Assembly: GCF_023721755.1 (NCBI RefSeq)
Contig: NZ_JAMDLH010000006.1
Location: 62,001-126,000 of the forward strand
Direction of reading: 5' to 3'
DNA length: 64,000 nt
DNA from: Pleomorphomonas sp. NRK KF1
GTDB taxonomy: Bacteria; Pseudomonadota; Alphaproteobacteria; Rhizobiales; Pleomorphomonadaceae
Shown here: piece after piece, positions 1-9,381 of the stretch
How positions within the stretch are numbered: the first letter of the stretch is position 1
Layout: every line of letters begins with the position of its first letter
The notes under the pieces: generated by a model
Database searches by the model: none
What the model was told of the DNA's origin: nothing
Seen by the model: only the letters and a program-made list of their open reading frames with translations
Translations under genes and position numbers: made by a program

Positions 1-225
1 CTCGCCAAGCGCAGCCTGCATACGCTGAAGGGCGCATCGGCCAACGTCGGCTTCGACGACCTGTCGCGGCAGGCGGCCGCGTTGATGGCCGAGCTGCCCG
101 ATCCGGACGTCGGCGCCCTTGGCAAGCTCATGATGACCATCGCTGGAGCCGGCAGCGTCGTCGCCGGTCTCAAGGCGGGGTTCGCCAGGACACCCCAGGC
201 CAATGAGGTGGAGACCGTTCAGTAG
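1..225 (+). CDS. Hpt-domain protein, C-terminal fragment
   Basis: The reading frame is open from the left edge and gives 74 residues before a TAG stop. It contains [11 protein letters not shown], the signature around the phosphorylated histidine of histidine phosphotransfer (Hpt) domains, followed by the amphipathic helices usual after it ([23 protein letters not shown]). Hpt domains relay phosphate between a hybrid kinase and a response regulator. The N-terminus lies outside the window, so I cannot tell a stand-alone Hpt protein from the tail of a larger hybrid kinase. The last 7 bases overlap the end of the convergent kdsA gene. Confidence 0.8.
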   Translation, partial: LAKRSLHTLKGASANVGFDDLSRQAAALMAELPDPDVGALGKLMMTIAGAGSVVAGLKAGFARTPQANEVETVQ

Positions 226-1076
226 GCCTCGGTGAGTGCCCGCCGCTTGGCGACGGCGTCGAGCGCCTTGAGATCGGTCAGAAGCGGCGCGATCCACGGC
301 AGCGGCAACATGTTGGGTCCGTCCGACGGCGCCCGGTCCGGGTCGTCGTGCGCTTCGATGAACACGGCCGAGCATCCGACCGCGACCGCCGCCCTGGCTA
401 GCGCCGGAGCAAAGACCCGCTTTCCGCCCGATGACGAACCGCGGCCGCCGGGCTCCTGCACCGAATGAGTTGCATCGAAGACCACCGGATAGCCGGTTTC
501 GGCCATGGTCGGCAGCCCGCGGAAATCGGTGACCAAGGCGCCGTAGCCGAAGGATGTGCCGCGATCGGTGAGGAGAATGCGTTCGTTGCCGGTCGAGGCC
601 ACCTTGTCGGCAACGTTCTGCATGTCCCACGGAGCCAGGAACTGGCCCTTCTTGATGTTGACCGCCTTGCCGGTCTCGCCAGCGGCGATCAGGAGATCGG
701 TCTGCCGGCAGAGAAAGGCCGGAATTTGCAAGACGTCGACGACTTCGCCCGCCCGGCGCGTCTGCTCGATGTCGTGGACGTCGGTGAGGACAGGGCACCC
801 CAGGCGGTCGCGTATCTCGGCGAGGATGGACAGGCCAGCCTCAATGCCAACCCCACGCGTCCCCTTCAGCGACGTGCGGTTGGCCTTGTCATAGGAGGCC
901 TTGAACACGAAAGGCACGCCGGCCGCCTTGGCCGTGTCTGCCAGGAAGGCAGCAATCTTCATCGCGTGTTCGCGGCTCTCGATCTGGCATGGACCGGCGA
1001 TCAGCACGAAGGGAGCGGTGTTGTCGAAGGTGACGGAGCCGACGGTGACGGCTTTTTGCGGCGTGGCGACGGCCAT
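219..1076 (-). CDS. kdsA: 3-deoxy-8-phosphooctulonate (KDO-8-P) synthase
   Basis: KdsA condenses phosphoenolpyruvate with arabinose-5-phosphate to KDO-8-phosphate, the committed cytoplasmic step towards the KDO of lipopolysaccharide. The 285-residue product has the family length and motifs: AGPCQIES near residues 27-34, [12 protein letters not shown] near 58-69, LTDVHD, and [12 protein letters not shown] towards the C-terminus. The cysteine in AGPCQIES is the residue that marks metal-dependent KDO-8-P synthases, whereas the E. coli type has Asn there. I chose the ATG giving MAVATPQ because a GGAAAGG ribosome site lies just upstream; the open frame extends 20 codons further but without family similarity. 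It follows galE on the same strand, so both probably serve surface polysaccharide synthesis. Confidence 0.95.
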   Translation of the reverse strand: MAVATPQKAVTVGSVTFDNTAPFVLIAGPCQIESREHAMKIAAFLADTAKAAGVPFVFKASYDKANRTSLKGTRGVGIEAGLSILAEIRDRLGCPVLTDVHDIEQTRRAGEVVDVLQIPAFLCRQTDLLIAAGETGKAVNIKKGQFLAPWDMQNVADKVASTGNERILLTDRGTSFGYGALVTDFRGLPTMAETGYPVVFDATHSVQEPGGRGSSSGGKRVFAPALARAAVAVGCSAVFIEAHDDPDRAPSDGPNMLPLPWIAPLLTDLKALDAVAKRRALTEAY

Positions 1077-1141
1077 GGGCGGGGAACCTTTCCGAAGGGG
1101 TGACGCCCGGCCTTGAAGTGGCCGGGCGCGGCGCATTCTGC

Positions 1142-2134
1142 TCAGCGCTGGATGTTGCGGCCAGCCAGCGACTTTTCCCAGGCCAGCGCATGGCCGACGA
1201 TGGTGTCGAGATCGTCGAGCTTGGGCTGCCAGCCGGTGATGGACCGCAACCGGCTGGAGTCGGCGACCAATGACGGCGGATCACCGGCGCGACGCGGCGC
1301 CATGCGAACGGGGAAGTTCACACCGGAGACGCGCTTGACGGCGTCGATCACCTCGAGCACGGAGAAGCCATGGCCGTAGCCGGCGTTGGCAACGAACGTG
1401 TCGCCTCCGTCCATCAGATGCTTGAGCGCCAACACGTGCGCCTCGATCAGATCGCTCACGTGGATGTAGTCCCTGAGGCAGGTGCCATCCGGCGTGGGAT
1501 AGTCGGTGCCGAAGACGTCCATGCCGTCGCGCTGGCCGAGGGCGGCCTGGGCGGCGATCTTGATGAGGTGGGTGGCGCGCTTGCTCGACTGGCCCGTGCG
1601 GCCCTTCGGATCGGCGCCAGCGACGTTGAAATAGCGCAGCGCGGCGTAGCGGAAGCCGTAGGCGACAGCGCTGTCACGCAGCATGATCTCGGTCATCCAC
1701 TTGGACGAGCCATAGGGCGAAACCGGTCCGAGCGGCACCTTCTCGTCGATCAAGTCGACGCCGGGTTCGCCATAGACGGCTGCCGTCGAGGAGAACAGGA
1801 AGGCCTTGACCTTGCCGCGCACGGCTGCCGCGATCAACGAGCGCGACTTCACGGTGTTGTTCTCGTAATAGGACAGCGGATCGGTCACCGAGTCGGGAAC
1901 CACGATCGACCCGGCGAAATGGGCGACGGCGGTGATGCCGTGATCGGCGATCAGCTTGTCGACCAGATCGCCGTCGCCGATGTCGCCGACGACCAGCGTC
2001 GCCGCGCCGGGAATGACGGCATCGTAGCCGGTCGAAAGGTTGTCGAGCACGACAACGCTCTCGCCGCGGTCGACGAGGGCATGAACCATGTGGCTGCCAA
2101 TATAGCCGGCGCCACCGGTCACCAGAATGGACAT
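1142..2134 (-). CDS. galE: UDP-glucose 4-epimerase
   Basis: GalE interconverts UDP-glucose and UDP-galactose and so supplies galactose for lipopolysaccharide and exopolysaccharide. The 330-residue protein is a short-chain dehydrogenase of the extended type. The NAD-binding motif [10 protein letters not shown] is at residues 6-15, the catalytic Tyr-Lys pair is in YGSSK (Y141, K145) after an SS-T segment at about 115-117, and [12 protein letters not shown] and the [10 protein letters not shown] segment ([13 protein letters not shown]) complete the epimerase signature. It starts with MSILVTGG after a GGAG-like site. It lies upstream of kdsA on the minus strand, 65 bases apart, and diverges from the receiver-like gene at 2.4 kb. 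Confidence 0.96.
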   Translation of the reverse strand: MSILVTGGAGYIGSHMVHALVDRGESVVVLDNLSTGYDAVIPGAATLVVGDIGDGDLVDKLIADHGITAVAHFAGSIVVPDSVTDPLSYYENNTVKSRSLIAAAVRGKVKAFLFSSTAAVYGEPGVDLIDEKVPLGPVSPYGSSKWMTEIMLRDSAVAYGFRYAALRYFNVAGADPKGRTGQSSKRATHLIKIAAQAALGQRDGMDVFGTDYPTPDGTCLRDYIHVSDLIEAHVLALKHLMDGGDTFVANAGYGHGFSVLEVIDAVKRVSGVNFPVRMAPRRAGDPPSLVADSSRLRSITGWQPKLDDLDTIVGHALAWEKSLAGRNIQR

Positions 2135-2304
2135 GGAGAACTCCTCGGATCCTGTCGGCGCCTTTTCGAGGGCACCGGAAGCGAGACTTCTCTATCGCCC
2201 GTTTGGCTTTGCTTTTCCAGTGGGGGGATACCGAGGAGGCGCATTTGTCCGTCGAGGACATGGCCATCGAAATTCATGTGCACATTTTCAGCCAGCAGGG
2301 GAAA

Positions 2305-2320
2305 TTAACGGCTCGTTAAC
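2305..2320. promoter_or_regulatory. Full CtrA-box match (TTAA-N7-TTAAC)
   Basis: The sequence reads TTAA, seven bases, TTAAC, which exactly matches the binding site of the alphaproteobacterial cell-cycle regulator CtrA. It lies about 90 bases before the ATG of the receiver-like gene and about 170 bases before galE, in the divergent intergenic stretch. The rest of that 276-base gap is visibly AT-richer than the genes and shows no other clear element. CtrA control of the receiver-like gene is inference. Confidence 0.55.
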
Positions 2321-2410
2321 TACTTTTTTCGCAGTTTCCTGCATATTTTTCAATGTCCGCGGTGAAGATGCGATTCGATAGCCGGGGCCGGAGAGGGAAG
2401 AGGATCGTTC

Positions 2411-3475
2411 ATGGCTCGACTGTCGGGGCCGTTCATTCCAGCCATCGAAGACGCGGCGATGCGGCGCCTCCGTCTCGTCGACGCGTCGGATACCGGCGTG
2501 GAACGGCGGGCGATCACCGTTCTTCATATCGGTGACACGCCGGAGGATACCTTTCTGATCGGCCGTCTCGTCGGTGCGCTGCCCAGTTTCGCCGCCACTT
2601 TCGTTGCCGCCGGCACACGCGAGGCGGCGCTTTCGGCACTGTCGCGCCAGCCTTGCGACGTCGTGCTCTGCGAGTTCTGGATGGCCGGTCGCACCACCAT
2701 GGCGCTGATCGACGAGATCAAGAGGGTTTCCGACGTACCGGTGATCCTGACCTCGGCGCTCGACAACGACGACATCGAACTGATCGGTCGCCGGGCCGGT
2801 GCCGACGGGCTGTTGACCAAGAGCGATCTCGCGGTGGCAACGCTCGACAGGATTTTCTCGACTTTGCTTCCCCGACGCCAGGCCTCGCGCGGCGATGCGG
2901 CGGCGATGCTCAGGGCGCTGATGTCCAACCTCTATGCGGCCGGACTTGCGCTTCGCCCGCAGCGAGGCAACAACCGGACGGCGGACCAGGAGGCCAGGCG
3001 AACCGCCCTCGCCCGTTCGATCGCCGACCTTGAAGCCGCCAGCCGGTTCGGCGCCGGCGTTCAGCGCTTCGACGCCATTCCCTTTTTCGTCGATGCGGTG
3101 AAGAAGCAAGATCTGAGGGCCGAGGCGGGGGGCAACGTCACTTTCCTTGCTCCCTCGCTGCCGCTGCCGATCGAGACCAGTCCGACGCTCTATGCCGATC
3201 TCGTCGAAGGCTTTCTTGCGGAAGCGGGCGATGCGGCGGCGGCAGGAGGCGCGGCCACGGTTTCGCTCAGGGCTTCAGCCGGCAGACTTATCGCCACGGT
3301 TCGCCGGTCAGGCAGAGAGCCCATTGCGACGGACGCCGAAGCGCGGGCAGCGGCTGCCGAGCGGCGTTTGCTGATTGAGGGGCTGGCACGAGCTTGCGGT
3401 GGCGTGGTGACCTTCTCGGCCAGGAACGGACACGTCCTGGAAGTGCCGCTTCGCCTTTCCTCCCCTTCCGGCTGA
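2411..3475 (+). CDS. Degenerate receiver domain joined to a histidine-kinase-like (pseudokinase) module
   Basis: The 354-residue product starts after an AGAGGAT ribosome site. Residues about 37-155 read as a CheY-like receiver: the first acidic patch is reduced to GDTPED, the phospho-acceptor position in DVVLCEFWM is Glu instead of Asp, the Thr (VPVILTS) and the Lys (LLTKSD) are kept. The part after about residue 165 resembles a dimerisation helix pair plus a histidine-kinase ATPase fold (YADLVEGFLAEAGDAAAAGG, then a final ACGGVVTF...LEVPLRL), but no phospho-acceptor His and no N-box Asn are visible. It may be a phosphorylation-independent adaptor, loosely like ChpT-type phosphotransferases. 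Its neighbours are an Hpt fragment and a CtrA box. Function is unknown; the domain reading is moderately sure. Confidence 0.65.
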   Translation: MARLSGPFIPAIEDAAMRRLRLVDASDTGVERRAITVLHIGDTPEDTFLIGRLVGALPSFAATFVAAGTREAALSALSRQPCDVVLCEFWMAGRTTMALIDEIKRVSDVPVILTSALDNDDIELIGRRAGADGLLTKSDLAVATLDRIFSTLLPRRQASRGDAAAMLRALMSNLYAAGLALRPQRGNNRTADQEARRTALARSIADLEAASRFGAGVQRFDAIPFFVDAVKKQDLRAEAGGNVTFLAPSLPLPIETSPTLYADLVEGFLAEAGDAAAAGGAATVSLRASAGRLIATVRRSGREPIATDAEARAAAAERRLLIEGLARACGGVVTFSARNGHVLEVPLRLSSPSG

Positions 3476-3594
3476 ATCTGGTCTTGGCCCCCGTTCCGCT
3501 TGATCTGGGCGCATCCTGCTCAAGCGGTTCGGCCTACCGGGCGGGCGTTTCCGTCAGGCTCCTCCCGGAAGATCCGAAGCTGACGGAAATGCCA

Positions 3595-4011
3595 TCAGGC
3601 GTCGACGGAAGTCTCGGCCGTGACCTCCAGAACATGGAGATGGTGGGAGCGATTGTCCCGCCCCGTCCAGTCGATGCTCTGGCCGGCCGTCAGGCCGATC
3701 AGGGCTGCGCCGACCGGCGTCAGCACCGAAATGCGCCCCTGTTCGATATCGGCGTCGCCCGGATAGACGAGACGAACGATCCTTGGCTCGGCTCCGTCCA
3801 GGCTGAAGCGCACGACCGCGCCCATGCGCACCGTTCCTTCTGCCAGACGATCGTCTGCGACGACGCGCGCCCGATCAAGCTCCGCGGCCAACTGGTCGGC
3901 GGCGGCGGCATCACGGTCGGCAAGCGCGTCGGCGAGATTTGCAAGACGCTCGTGATCCGAACGGGCAAGCGTGATGGCCGGCGGGCGCCGCCGGCGTGTG
4001 GCGGTAGTCAT
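3595..4011 (-). CDS. rnk: GreA/GreB-family protein, Rnk-like (nucleoside diphosphate kinase regulator)
   Basis: The 138-residue product has a basic N-terminus, a short helical hairpin (residues about 18-55) and a GreA/GreB-type C-terminal domain: RMGAVVRF, RIVRLVYPGDADIEQGRISVLTPVGAALIGL and SIDWTG. This is the arrangement of Rnk, which binds RNA polymerase like GreA/GreB but has a shorter coiled coil and does not stimulate transcript cleavage; E. coli Rnk was named for its effect on nucleoside diphosphate kinase levels. It stands alone, convergent with the receiver-like gene. The family is clear; the exact subfamily is less so. Confidence 0.8.
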   Translation of the reverse strand: MTTATRRRRPPAITLARSDHERLANLADALADRDAAAADQLAAELDRARVVADDRLAEGTVRMGAVVRFSLDGAEPRIVRLVYPGDADIEQGRISVLTPVGAALIGLTAGQSIDWTGRDNRSHHLHVLEVTAETSVDA

Positions 4012-4273
4012 GTTCGTTCCTCCAAAGAATAACGTCCCGCCTTCAGGCGGATCTGATTTGAGAAAGATTTAGGCTGAGTGTCGCGCTACGCTGGCTGTCG
4101 AAAAACCGGCGTCAGTGCCTCACGGCCTGCGCGCGACAATGCGGGACCGTGAGATCAGTATCCCCCGAGGGGATAGATCCTGCAAAGCACTCGAAGATGA
4201 TCGGTCCGCGGTTCCATGTCCGGAAAGATCGGCATTTGGACGGCCAAAGTCAAGCCGAGGAACGGTCAACCGG

Positions 4274-4879
4274 TCAGAACGGCGTCCGCGAGCGGATGGC
4301 CGCCGTGAGCGTGCCCTCGTCGAGATAGTCGAGTTCTCCGCCGACCGGCACGCCGTGGGCAAGGCGCGTCACCTTGACGCCGAGGCCGTCGAGGCGGTCC
4401 GTCACGTAGTGTGCGGTCGTCTGACCGTCGACGGTGGCGTTGACGGCGAGAATGATTTCTTTGACCGCCGGATCGGACGCCCGCTCGACGAGACCGGCGA
4501 TGTCGAGATCGTCAGGGCCAATGCCGGAAAGCGGCGACAACACACCGCCGAGCACGTGATAGCGGGCATTGACGGCGCCCGCCCGTTCCAATGCCCAGAG
4601 GTCGGCAACGTCCTCCACCACGACGATCACCGAGCCGTCTCGCGTCGGGTCGGTACAGACGGCGCAGGGATCGGCGGTGTCCACGTTGCCGCAAACCGAA
4701 CAGACGCGCACGCGGTCATGGACGGTCCGCATGGCATCGGTGAGCGGCGCGAGGAGTTGGTCGCGCTTCTTGACGAGCTGCAGCGCCGCGCGACGGGCCG
4801 AACGCGGCCCGAGTCCGGGCAGACGGGCAAGGAGCTGGATCAGCCGCTCGATTTCCGGACCTGTGACGCGTCGGACCAA
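4274..4879 (-). CDS. recR: Recombination mediator RecR
   Basis: RecR works with RecF and RecO to load RecA on gapped DNA. The protein shows the family order: helix-hairpin-helix ([14 protein letters not shown]), a four-cysteine zinc finger (CSVCG and CAVC), and a Toprim domain beginning [13 protein letters not shown] with [12 protein letters not shown] further on. Family members start immediately before [13 protein letters not shown]. The open frame continues 61 codons upstream without similarity, so I use a TTG codon with two GGAG sites just before it, giving 201 residues, the usual length. It follows dnaX and ybaB on the same strand, the conserved bacterial order dnaX-ybaB-recR. Confidence 0.92.
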   Translation of the reverse strand: MVRRVTGPEIERLIQLLARLPGLGPRSARRAALQLVKKRDQLLAPLTDAMRTVHDRVRVCSVCGNVDTADPCAVCTDPTRDGSVIVVVEDVADLWALERAGAVNARYHVLGGVLSPLSGIGPDDLDIAGLVERASDPAVKEIILAVNATVDGQTTAHYVTDRLDGLGVKVTRLAHGVPVGGELDYLDEGTLTAAIRSRTPF

Positions 4880-4952
4880 GGCGATCTCCGCTCCAAGCAC
4901 GGCCACCCAAACGGCAAGATCGTCCGGACAGTCCCGTGCGTCGCAAAACCTG

Positions 4953-5279
4953 TCAGAAGGGCAGCTTGAAACCCGGGGGCAGCGGCAGCTTGCCGGTGAC
5001 CGCCTGCATGCGCTCGGCAACAAGGGCGTCGACATGCGCCTTTGCATCGGTGAAGGCGGCAACGATCAGGTCTTCGACGATCTCGGCCTCCTCCGGCTTC
5101 AACAGCGAGGGATCGATGCGAAGCCCCTTCATCTCGCCCTTGCCGGTGACGGTGACCGAAACGAGACCGCCGCCGGAGGTGCCGGTTGCCTCGGTCCTGG
5201 CGATTTCCTCCTGCGCTTCGGCCATGCGGGCCTGAAGCGCCTGAGCTTCCTTCATCATCTTGCCGATGTCGCCGAACAT
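4953..5279 (-). CDS. ybaB: YbaB/EbfC-family nucleoid-associated protein
   Basis: The 108-residue product begins [19 protein letters not shown], the long N-terminal helix of this family, followed by the short beta region ([21 protein letters not shown]) and the C-terminal helices. YbaB proteins are small DNA-binding dimers. The gene sits between dnaX and recR with gaps of about 70 bases on each side, the standard arrangement, and probably belongs to one transcript with them. Confidence 0.93.
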   Translation of the reverse strand: MFGDIGKMMKEAQALQARMAEAQEEIARTEATGTSGGGLVSVTVTGKGEMKGLRIDPSLLKPEEAEIVEDLIVAAFTDAKAHVDALVAERMQAVTGKLPLPPGFKLPF

Positions 5280-5349
5280 GTCTCTTCTCCCGGTGGATCA
5301 GTCTTGTCGCCAGATGGCCGCTCCGGCCGCCCTTGTCAACGGCACCGGA

Positions 5350-7143
5350 TCAATCGTCGAAGTCGCCGAAGCCGGGATCGGGCATTTCGTCGATGAAGCC
5401 TTCGGTCCAGTCGCCGGTGTCCTCGAAGGTCGCGCCGCCGCCGGCAGGACCCGCCGGCAACGGCTCTGGCTCCTCGCCGAACTTGACGTCGACGATCTCG
5501 GCGCCGGGGAACAAGCGGAAGATGGCTGCGACCACGGGATCGGCCAGGGCATCGTCGACGGCTTCGCGCCGGCGCACCTCGCGCGTCTCGGCCAGCGTCG
5601 GACGCCCCTCCTCACGCGAGATGGCGACGATCCAGCGGCGGCCGGTCCAGCCGGTCAGCTTGCGACCAATCTCGCCGGCGAGACCTGGGTTAGCGCCCTC
5701 GACGGGCGAGAACTCGATGCGTCCATCCTCGAAGCGAACGAGCCGGACGTGCCGTTCCAGTGCGAACTTGAGACCGATGTCACGGTTGCTTTCCGCCAGG
5801 GCGACCACGGCCTCGAAATTGTCCAGACGCGGCCCCGCGACCATTTCTGGCTCGGCACGGCGGGCAACAGTCCCGGCAAAACCGCCCCCAGCGCGCGCGC
5901 GCGCGCCATCTCCACCACCCGGAGGCGCTCCGACTGGCGGGTTCATTCCCGGGAAACTGCCATCCCGCAGCATCTTCAACGCCTCGTCGGGCGTCGGCAG
6001 ATCAGCGGCATAGGCGAGGCGAACCAGCACCATCTCGGCGGCCGGCAACGGCCTCGGCGCCGTCTGCACCTCCTGTATGCCCTTGAGCAGCAACTGCCAG
6101 GCGCGCGAGAGGATGCGCACCGACAGCTTTTCGGCAAAATCGCGACCACGCGTCCGCTCGGCTTCGGTGAGCGACAGGTCGGTGGCACCTTCCGGCAAAT
6201 GCTTGAGGCGCGTTACGAGATGCACGAAGGCGGCAAGGTCGGACAACACGGCCACCGGATCGGCACCGGTGTCGTATTGGTCGGCAAGGATGGAGAGCGC
6301 GTTGGCAACGTCGCCCTTCATGACCGCCTCAAAGAGATCGACCACGCGCACCCGGTCGGCCAGACCAAGCATGCTCCGCACCGCTTCCGCCGACACATGG
6401 CCGCCGCCATGGGCGATCGCCTGGTCGAGAATGGTCAGACTATCACGCACCGAACCCTCGGCGGCGCGAGCCATTAGCGCCACCGCCTCCGGATCGGCCG
6501 TAACCTTTTCGGACGCGATGATGCGCTCGATATGAGCGGCGAGCTCGCCGGTCGGCACACGACGCAGGTCAAAGCGTTGGCAGCGCGACAGCACCGTGAT
6601 CGGCACCTTGCGGATCTCGGTGGTGGCGAAGACGAACTTCACGTGCTCGGGCGGCTCTTCCAACGTCTTCAGGAGCGCGTTGAAGGCCTGCGTCGACAGC
6701 ATGTGCACTTCGTCGATGATGTAGACCTTGTAGCGGGCCGACACCGGTTTGTAGCGAGCCGCCTCGATGATGTCGCGCACGTCGTCGACACCAGTGTGCG
6801 AGGCGGCGTCCATCTCGATGACGTCGACGTGCCGGCCTTCCATGATGGCGCGGCAATGGGTGCCCTCGCGATCCATGTGCACGGTCGGCCGGTCGATCTC
6901 GCCGGGAACTTCATAGTTGAGAGCGCGGGCCAGGATGCGAGCGGTGGTCGTCTTGCCGACGCCACGGACGCCGGTCAGCATCCAGCCCTGTGCGATGCGG
7001 CCGGTATCGAAGGCATTTTCGAGCGTGCGCACCATGGCGCCATGGCCGATCAGGTCGGCAAAGCTCTGCGGACGATACTTGCGGGCAAGGACCCTGTAGG
7101 GCGAAGCGGCCGTCTGATCGGCGGGCGTCAGAGTGTCCGGCAT
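5350..7143 (-). CDS. dnaX: DNA polymerase III subunits gamma/tau
   Basis: DnaX is the ATPase of the replicative clamp loader. The 597-residue protein has the Walker A motif GVRGVGKTT at about 58-66, Walker B IIDEVHML at about 142-149 and the SRC sensor at about 186-188, then the C-terminal tau region. In the segment that normally binds zinc through four cysteines, only one Cys remains (THCRAIMEGRH), which I recall as typical of Rhizobiales DnaX. A Gly/Ala/Arg-rich linker lies around residue 420. I chose the ATG giving MPDTLTPADQ; the frame extends upstream through the SRP RNA gene, which shows that the extension is not coding. No slippery A-run for a gamma frameshift was noticed. Confidence 0.95.
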   Translation of the reverse strand: MPDTLTPADQTAASPYRVLARKYRPQSFADLIGHGAMVRTLENAFDTGRIAQGWMLTGVRGVGKTTTARILARALNYEVPGEIDRPTVHMDREGTHCRAIMEGRHVDVIEMDAASHTGVDDVRDIIEAARYKPVSARYKVYIIDEVHMLSTQAFNALLKTLEEPPEHVKFVFATTEIRKVPITVLSRCQRFDLRRVPTGELAAHIERIIASEKVTADPEAVALMARAAEGSVRDSLTILDQAIAHGGGHVSAEAVRSMLGLADRVRVVDLFEAVMKGDVANALSILADQYDTGADPVAVLSDLAAFVHLVTRLKHLPEGATDLSLTEAERTRGRDFAEKLSVRILSRAWQLLLKGIQEVQTAPRPLPAAEMVLVRLAYAADLPTPDEALKMLRDGSFPGMNPPVGAPPGGGDGARARAGGGFAGTVARRAEPEMVAGPRLDNFEAVVALAESNRDIGLKFALERHVRLVRFEDGRIEFSPVEGANPGLAGEIGRKLTGWTGRRWIVAISREEGRPTLAETREVRRREAVDDALADPVVAAIFRLFPGAEIVDVKFGEEPEPLPAGPAGGGATFEDTGDWTEGFIDEMPDPGFGDFDD

Positions 7144-7166
7144 GCTCGCAACCTGGGAAATGGAGG

Positions 7167-7266
7167 GTGGGAGGCCGACGAGTGACCCGAGCCGAAGCTC
7201 GTTGGGGCTGCTTCCTTCCGGACCTGACCCGGTTGGCGAGTGGTTCGTCCACCGCCAACCTCCCGT
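7167..7266 (-). ncRNA. ffs: Signal recognition particle RNA (bacterial 4.5S type)
   Basis: The minus strand carries GGTCAGGTCCGGAAGGAAGC, the conserved domain IV hairpin region of SRP RNA (positions about 7209-7233). The flanks pair to close a rod: GGGAGG at the 5' side with CCUCCC at the 3' side, about 96 nt apart, continuing with GU/GC pairs. The RNA binds Ffh and targets nascent membrane proteins. Its place directly upstream of dnaX on the same strand matches other alphaproteobacteria. The exact ends are estimated from the outer pairing. Confidence 0.93.
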
Positions 7267-7270
7267 GCCA

Positions 7271-7299
7271 CATATCGCGGTGTTGCCGGCAAAATGCAA
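7271..7299 (-). promoter_or_regulatory. Probable promoter of the SRP RNA
   Basis: On the minus strand TTGCAT is followed after 17 bases by GATATG, and the next 7 bases lead exactly to the predicted 5' end of the SRP RNA. Position and spacing fit a sigma-70 type promoter; the match is by eye. Confidence 0.6.
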
Positions 7300-7477
7300 G
7301 AGGCGGTTTCAATGAAGCCCACCGTCACGGTCCGACCTTCGTTCGTTCAACCGCCATTCCCGCACTGATCGCCGCTCGGCGAAGAGGCCTCGAAAAAGAT
7401 GCGATCTCGCGAAACCATTGCCTTCGTGCCGCAATGATGAAAATTTCAGGACGATCACAAACGCGCGGGGATGCCCA

Positions 7478-9355
7478 ATGATTCGACCCTTTGCCCTGAG
7501 CTTCCCTGGCCGGCGCCTCGTTGCCGCCCTCTCCGTTCTCCTGTCGCTTTCGGCCGCCACAACGGCGTGGGCCGAAGAGCCGGAGTGGCGAACGGCCACC
7601 GCGCTGGGCGGCGAACCGCGCTATGCCGCGGACTTCGCCCACTTCGACTACGTCAATCCCGACGCCCCCAAGGGCGGCGAGGCTCGGTTCGGCGTCGAGG
7701 GCAACTTCGACAGCACCAACCTGTTTCTCGGTACCAAGGGAACCCCGGCCGCGGCGGTCGCCTCCGCCTACGAATCGCTGTTCACGTCGTCGCTGGACGA
7801 AGTGGACATTTCAGCCACCTACCCGCTTCTTGCCGAAGCCATGCGCTACCCCAGCGATTTCGCCTGGGCGGAGTATCGGCTCGACCCGAGGGCGCGCTGG
7901 CAGGACGGCGAGCCTGTGACGGTGGACGACGTCATCTGGTCCTTCGACACGCTGAAGGAGATCTACCCGCTTTTCACCAACTACTACAACCACGTCGTCA
8001 AGGCCGAGCCGGCCGGCGAACGAACCGTTCGCTTCATTTTCGATGCGCCCGGCAACCGCGAGCTACCGCACATTCTCGGACAGCTCTATGTTCTCCCCAA
8101 GCACTGGTGGCAAGGCAAGGACGAGTCCGGAAAGCCTCGAAATATCCGCGAAACGACGCTTGAAGCACCGCTCGGATCGGGCCCTTACAAGGTGACGGCC
8201 GTCGATGTCGGCCGGCGGGTCACGCTTGTTCGCGATCCCGACTACTGGGGTGCGACGCTGCCGGTCGTCATTGGAACCAACAACTTCGACCGACTCATCT
8301 ACGATTATTACGTCGACCCCACCGTGTTGATGGAGGCCTTCAAGGCCGACAAGTACGATTTTCGGTCCGAGCGCTCGGCCAAGATGTGGGCGACCGGCTA
8401 CGACTTCCCGGCGAAGAACGAAGGCAAGGTCGTGACCATGACCTTCCCGCGCAACGCCTCGGGCGTCATGCAGGCGCTAGTTCCCAACCTTCGGCTGTCC
8501 AAGTATCAGGACGCGCGCGTTCGTCGGGCGCTGAACCTCGCCTTCGACTACGAAACGCTGAAGCGGACGGTTTTTTTCGATCTCTACGACCGCATCGACA
8601 GTTTCTATTTCGGCACCGAACTGGCCGCCAGGAACCTGCCGAGCCCGGATGAGCTGGCGCTCCTGGAACCCCTGCGCGACAAGTTGCCGCCCGCAGTATT
8701 CACCACCCCATACGCCAACCCGGTCGGGGGTACGCCCGAGGCGGTGCGCGAGAACCTACGGCAAGCAGTTGCGCTGTTCGCCGAGGCCGGCTGGACCATC
8801 CGGGACGGCAAGATGCGCAATGCCAAGGGCGAACCCTTCCGCATTGAGTATCTCACCTTCAGCTCGCTCGACGAACGCTACGTCGCTCCCTTCGCCAAGT
8901 CACTCGGCCGCATCGGCATCGATCTCGACTATCGCCTTGTCGACGATGCCCAGTATCTGAACCGCACCAGGAGCTTCGATTTCGACATGACGGTCGATGT
9001 CTGGGGCCAGTCGCTGTCGCCGGGGAACGAGCAGCGCGAAATGTGGGGATCGAAGGCGGCCGACCTGCCCGGTTCGCGCAATACGGCCGGCATCAAGGAC
9101 GCTGCCGTCGACGCGCTGATCGAAAAGGTGATCTACGCCGAGAACCGGGAAGCGCTCGTCACCGCGACGCGCGCGCTCGACAGGGTGCTCCTTGCTGGCA
9201 ACTACGTCATCCCGCTCTTCTATTCGAAGAACAGCTTCTACGCCTACTGGAAGCGCTTCGGCCATCCGGAGACGTTGCCGAAGTATTCCGTCGGCTTCCC
9301 CGATGTCTGGTGGTACGACCCAGCCGTGGCTTCGGCGGCCGGCCTTTCCCGCTGA
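7478..9355 (+). CDS. yejA: Periplasmic oligopeptide-binding protein of the YejABEF ABC importer
   Basis: The 625-residue product has an Ala/Leu-rich signal peptide with a likely cut after AWA at about residue 32. The mature part is a family 5 extracellular solute-binding protein: YVNPDAPKGGEARFG, the YPLLAEAM and WRLDP-like segment (YRLDPRARWQDGEPVTVDDV) and LGSGPYKV. YejA captures peptides in the periplasm for the YejBEF transporter; the E. coli system takes up microcin C, and in Brucella and Sinorhizobium it protects against antimicrobial or plant NCR peptides. The ATG after GGGG and ATGCCCA was chosen over an upstream in-frame start because it places the signal peptide at the N-terminus. 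First gene of a complete yejABEF operon. Confidence 0.95.
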   Translation: MIRPFALSFPGRRLVAALSVLLSLSAATTAWAEEPEWRTATALGGEPRYAADFAHFDYVNPDAPKGGEARFGVEGNFDSTNLFLGTKGTPAAAVASAYESLFTSSLDEVDISATYPLLAEAMRYPSDFAWAEYRLDPRARWQDGEPVTVDDVIWSFDTLKEIYPLFTNYYNHVVKAEPAGERTVRFIFDAPGNRELPHILGQLYVLPKHWWQGKDESGKPRNIRETTLEAPLGSGPYKVTAVDVGRRVTLVRDPDYWGATLPVVIGTNNFDRLIYDYYVDPTVLMEAFKADKYDFRSERSAKMWATGYDFPAKNEGKVVTMTFPRNASGVMQALVPNLRLSKYQDARVRRALNLAFDYETLKRTVFFDLYDRIDSFYFGTELAARNLPSPDELALLEPLRDKLPPAVFTTPYANPVGGTPEAVRENLRQAVALFAEAGWTIRDGKMRNAKGEPFRIEYLTFSSLDERYVAPFAKSLGRIGIDLDYRLVDDAQYLNRTRSFDFDMTVDVWGQSLSPGNEQREMWGSKAADLPGSRNTAGIKDAAVDALIEKVIYAENREALVTATRALDRVLLAGNYVIPLFYSKNSFYAYWKRFGHPETLPKYSVGFPDVWWYDPAVASAAGLSR

Positions 9356-9381
9356 CGACGCCGAGACGAGGTTTCCGCTTC

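Noticed and set aside
465-1103. Long plus-strand frame opposite kdsA
   Set aside because: It is a shadow frame with no ribosome site and no recognisable motif; many similar ones exist opposite GC-rich genes.
7144-7299. 52-codon N-terminal extension of DnaX
   Set aside because: It runs through the SRP RNA gene and has no similarity to DnaX; the ATG at 7143 fits the family.
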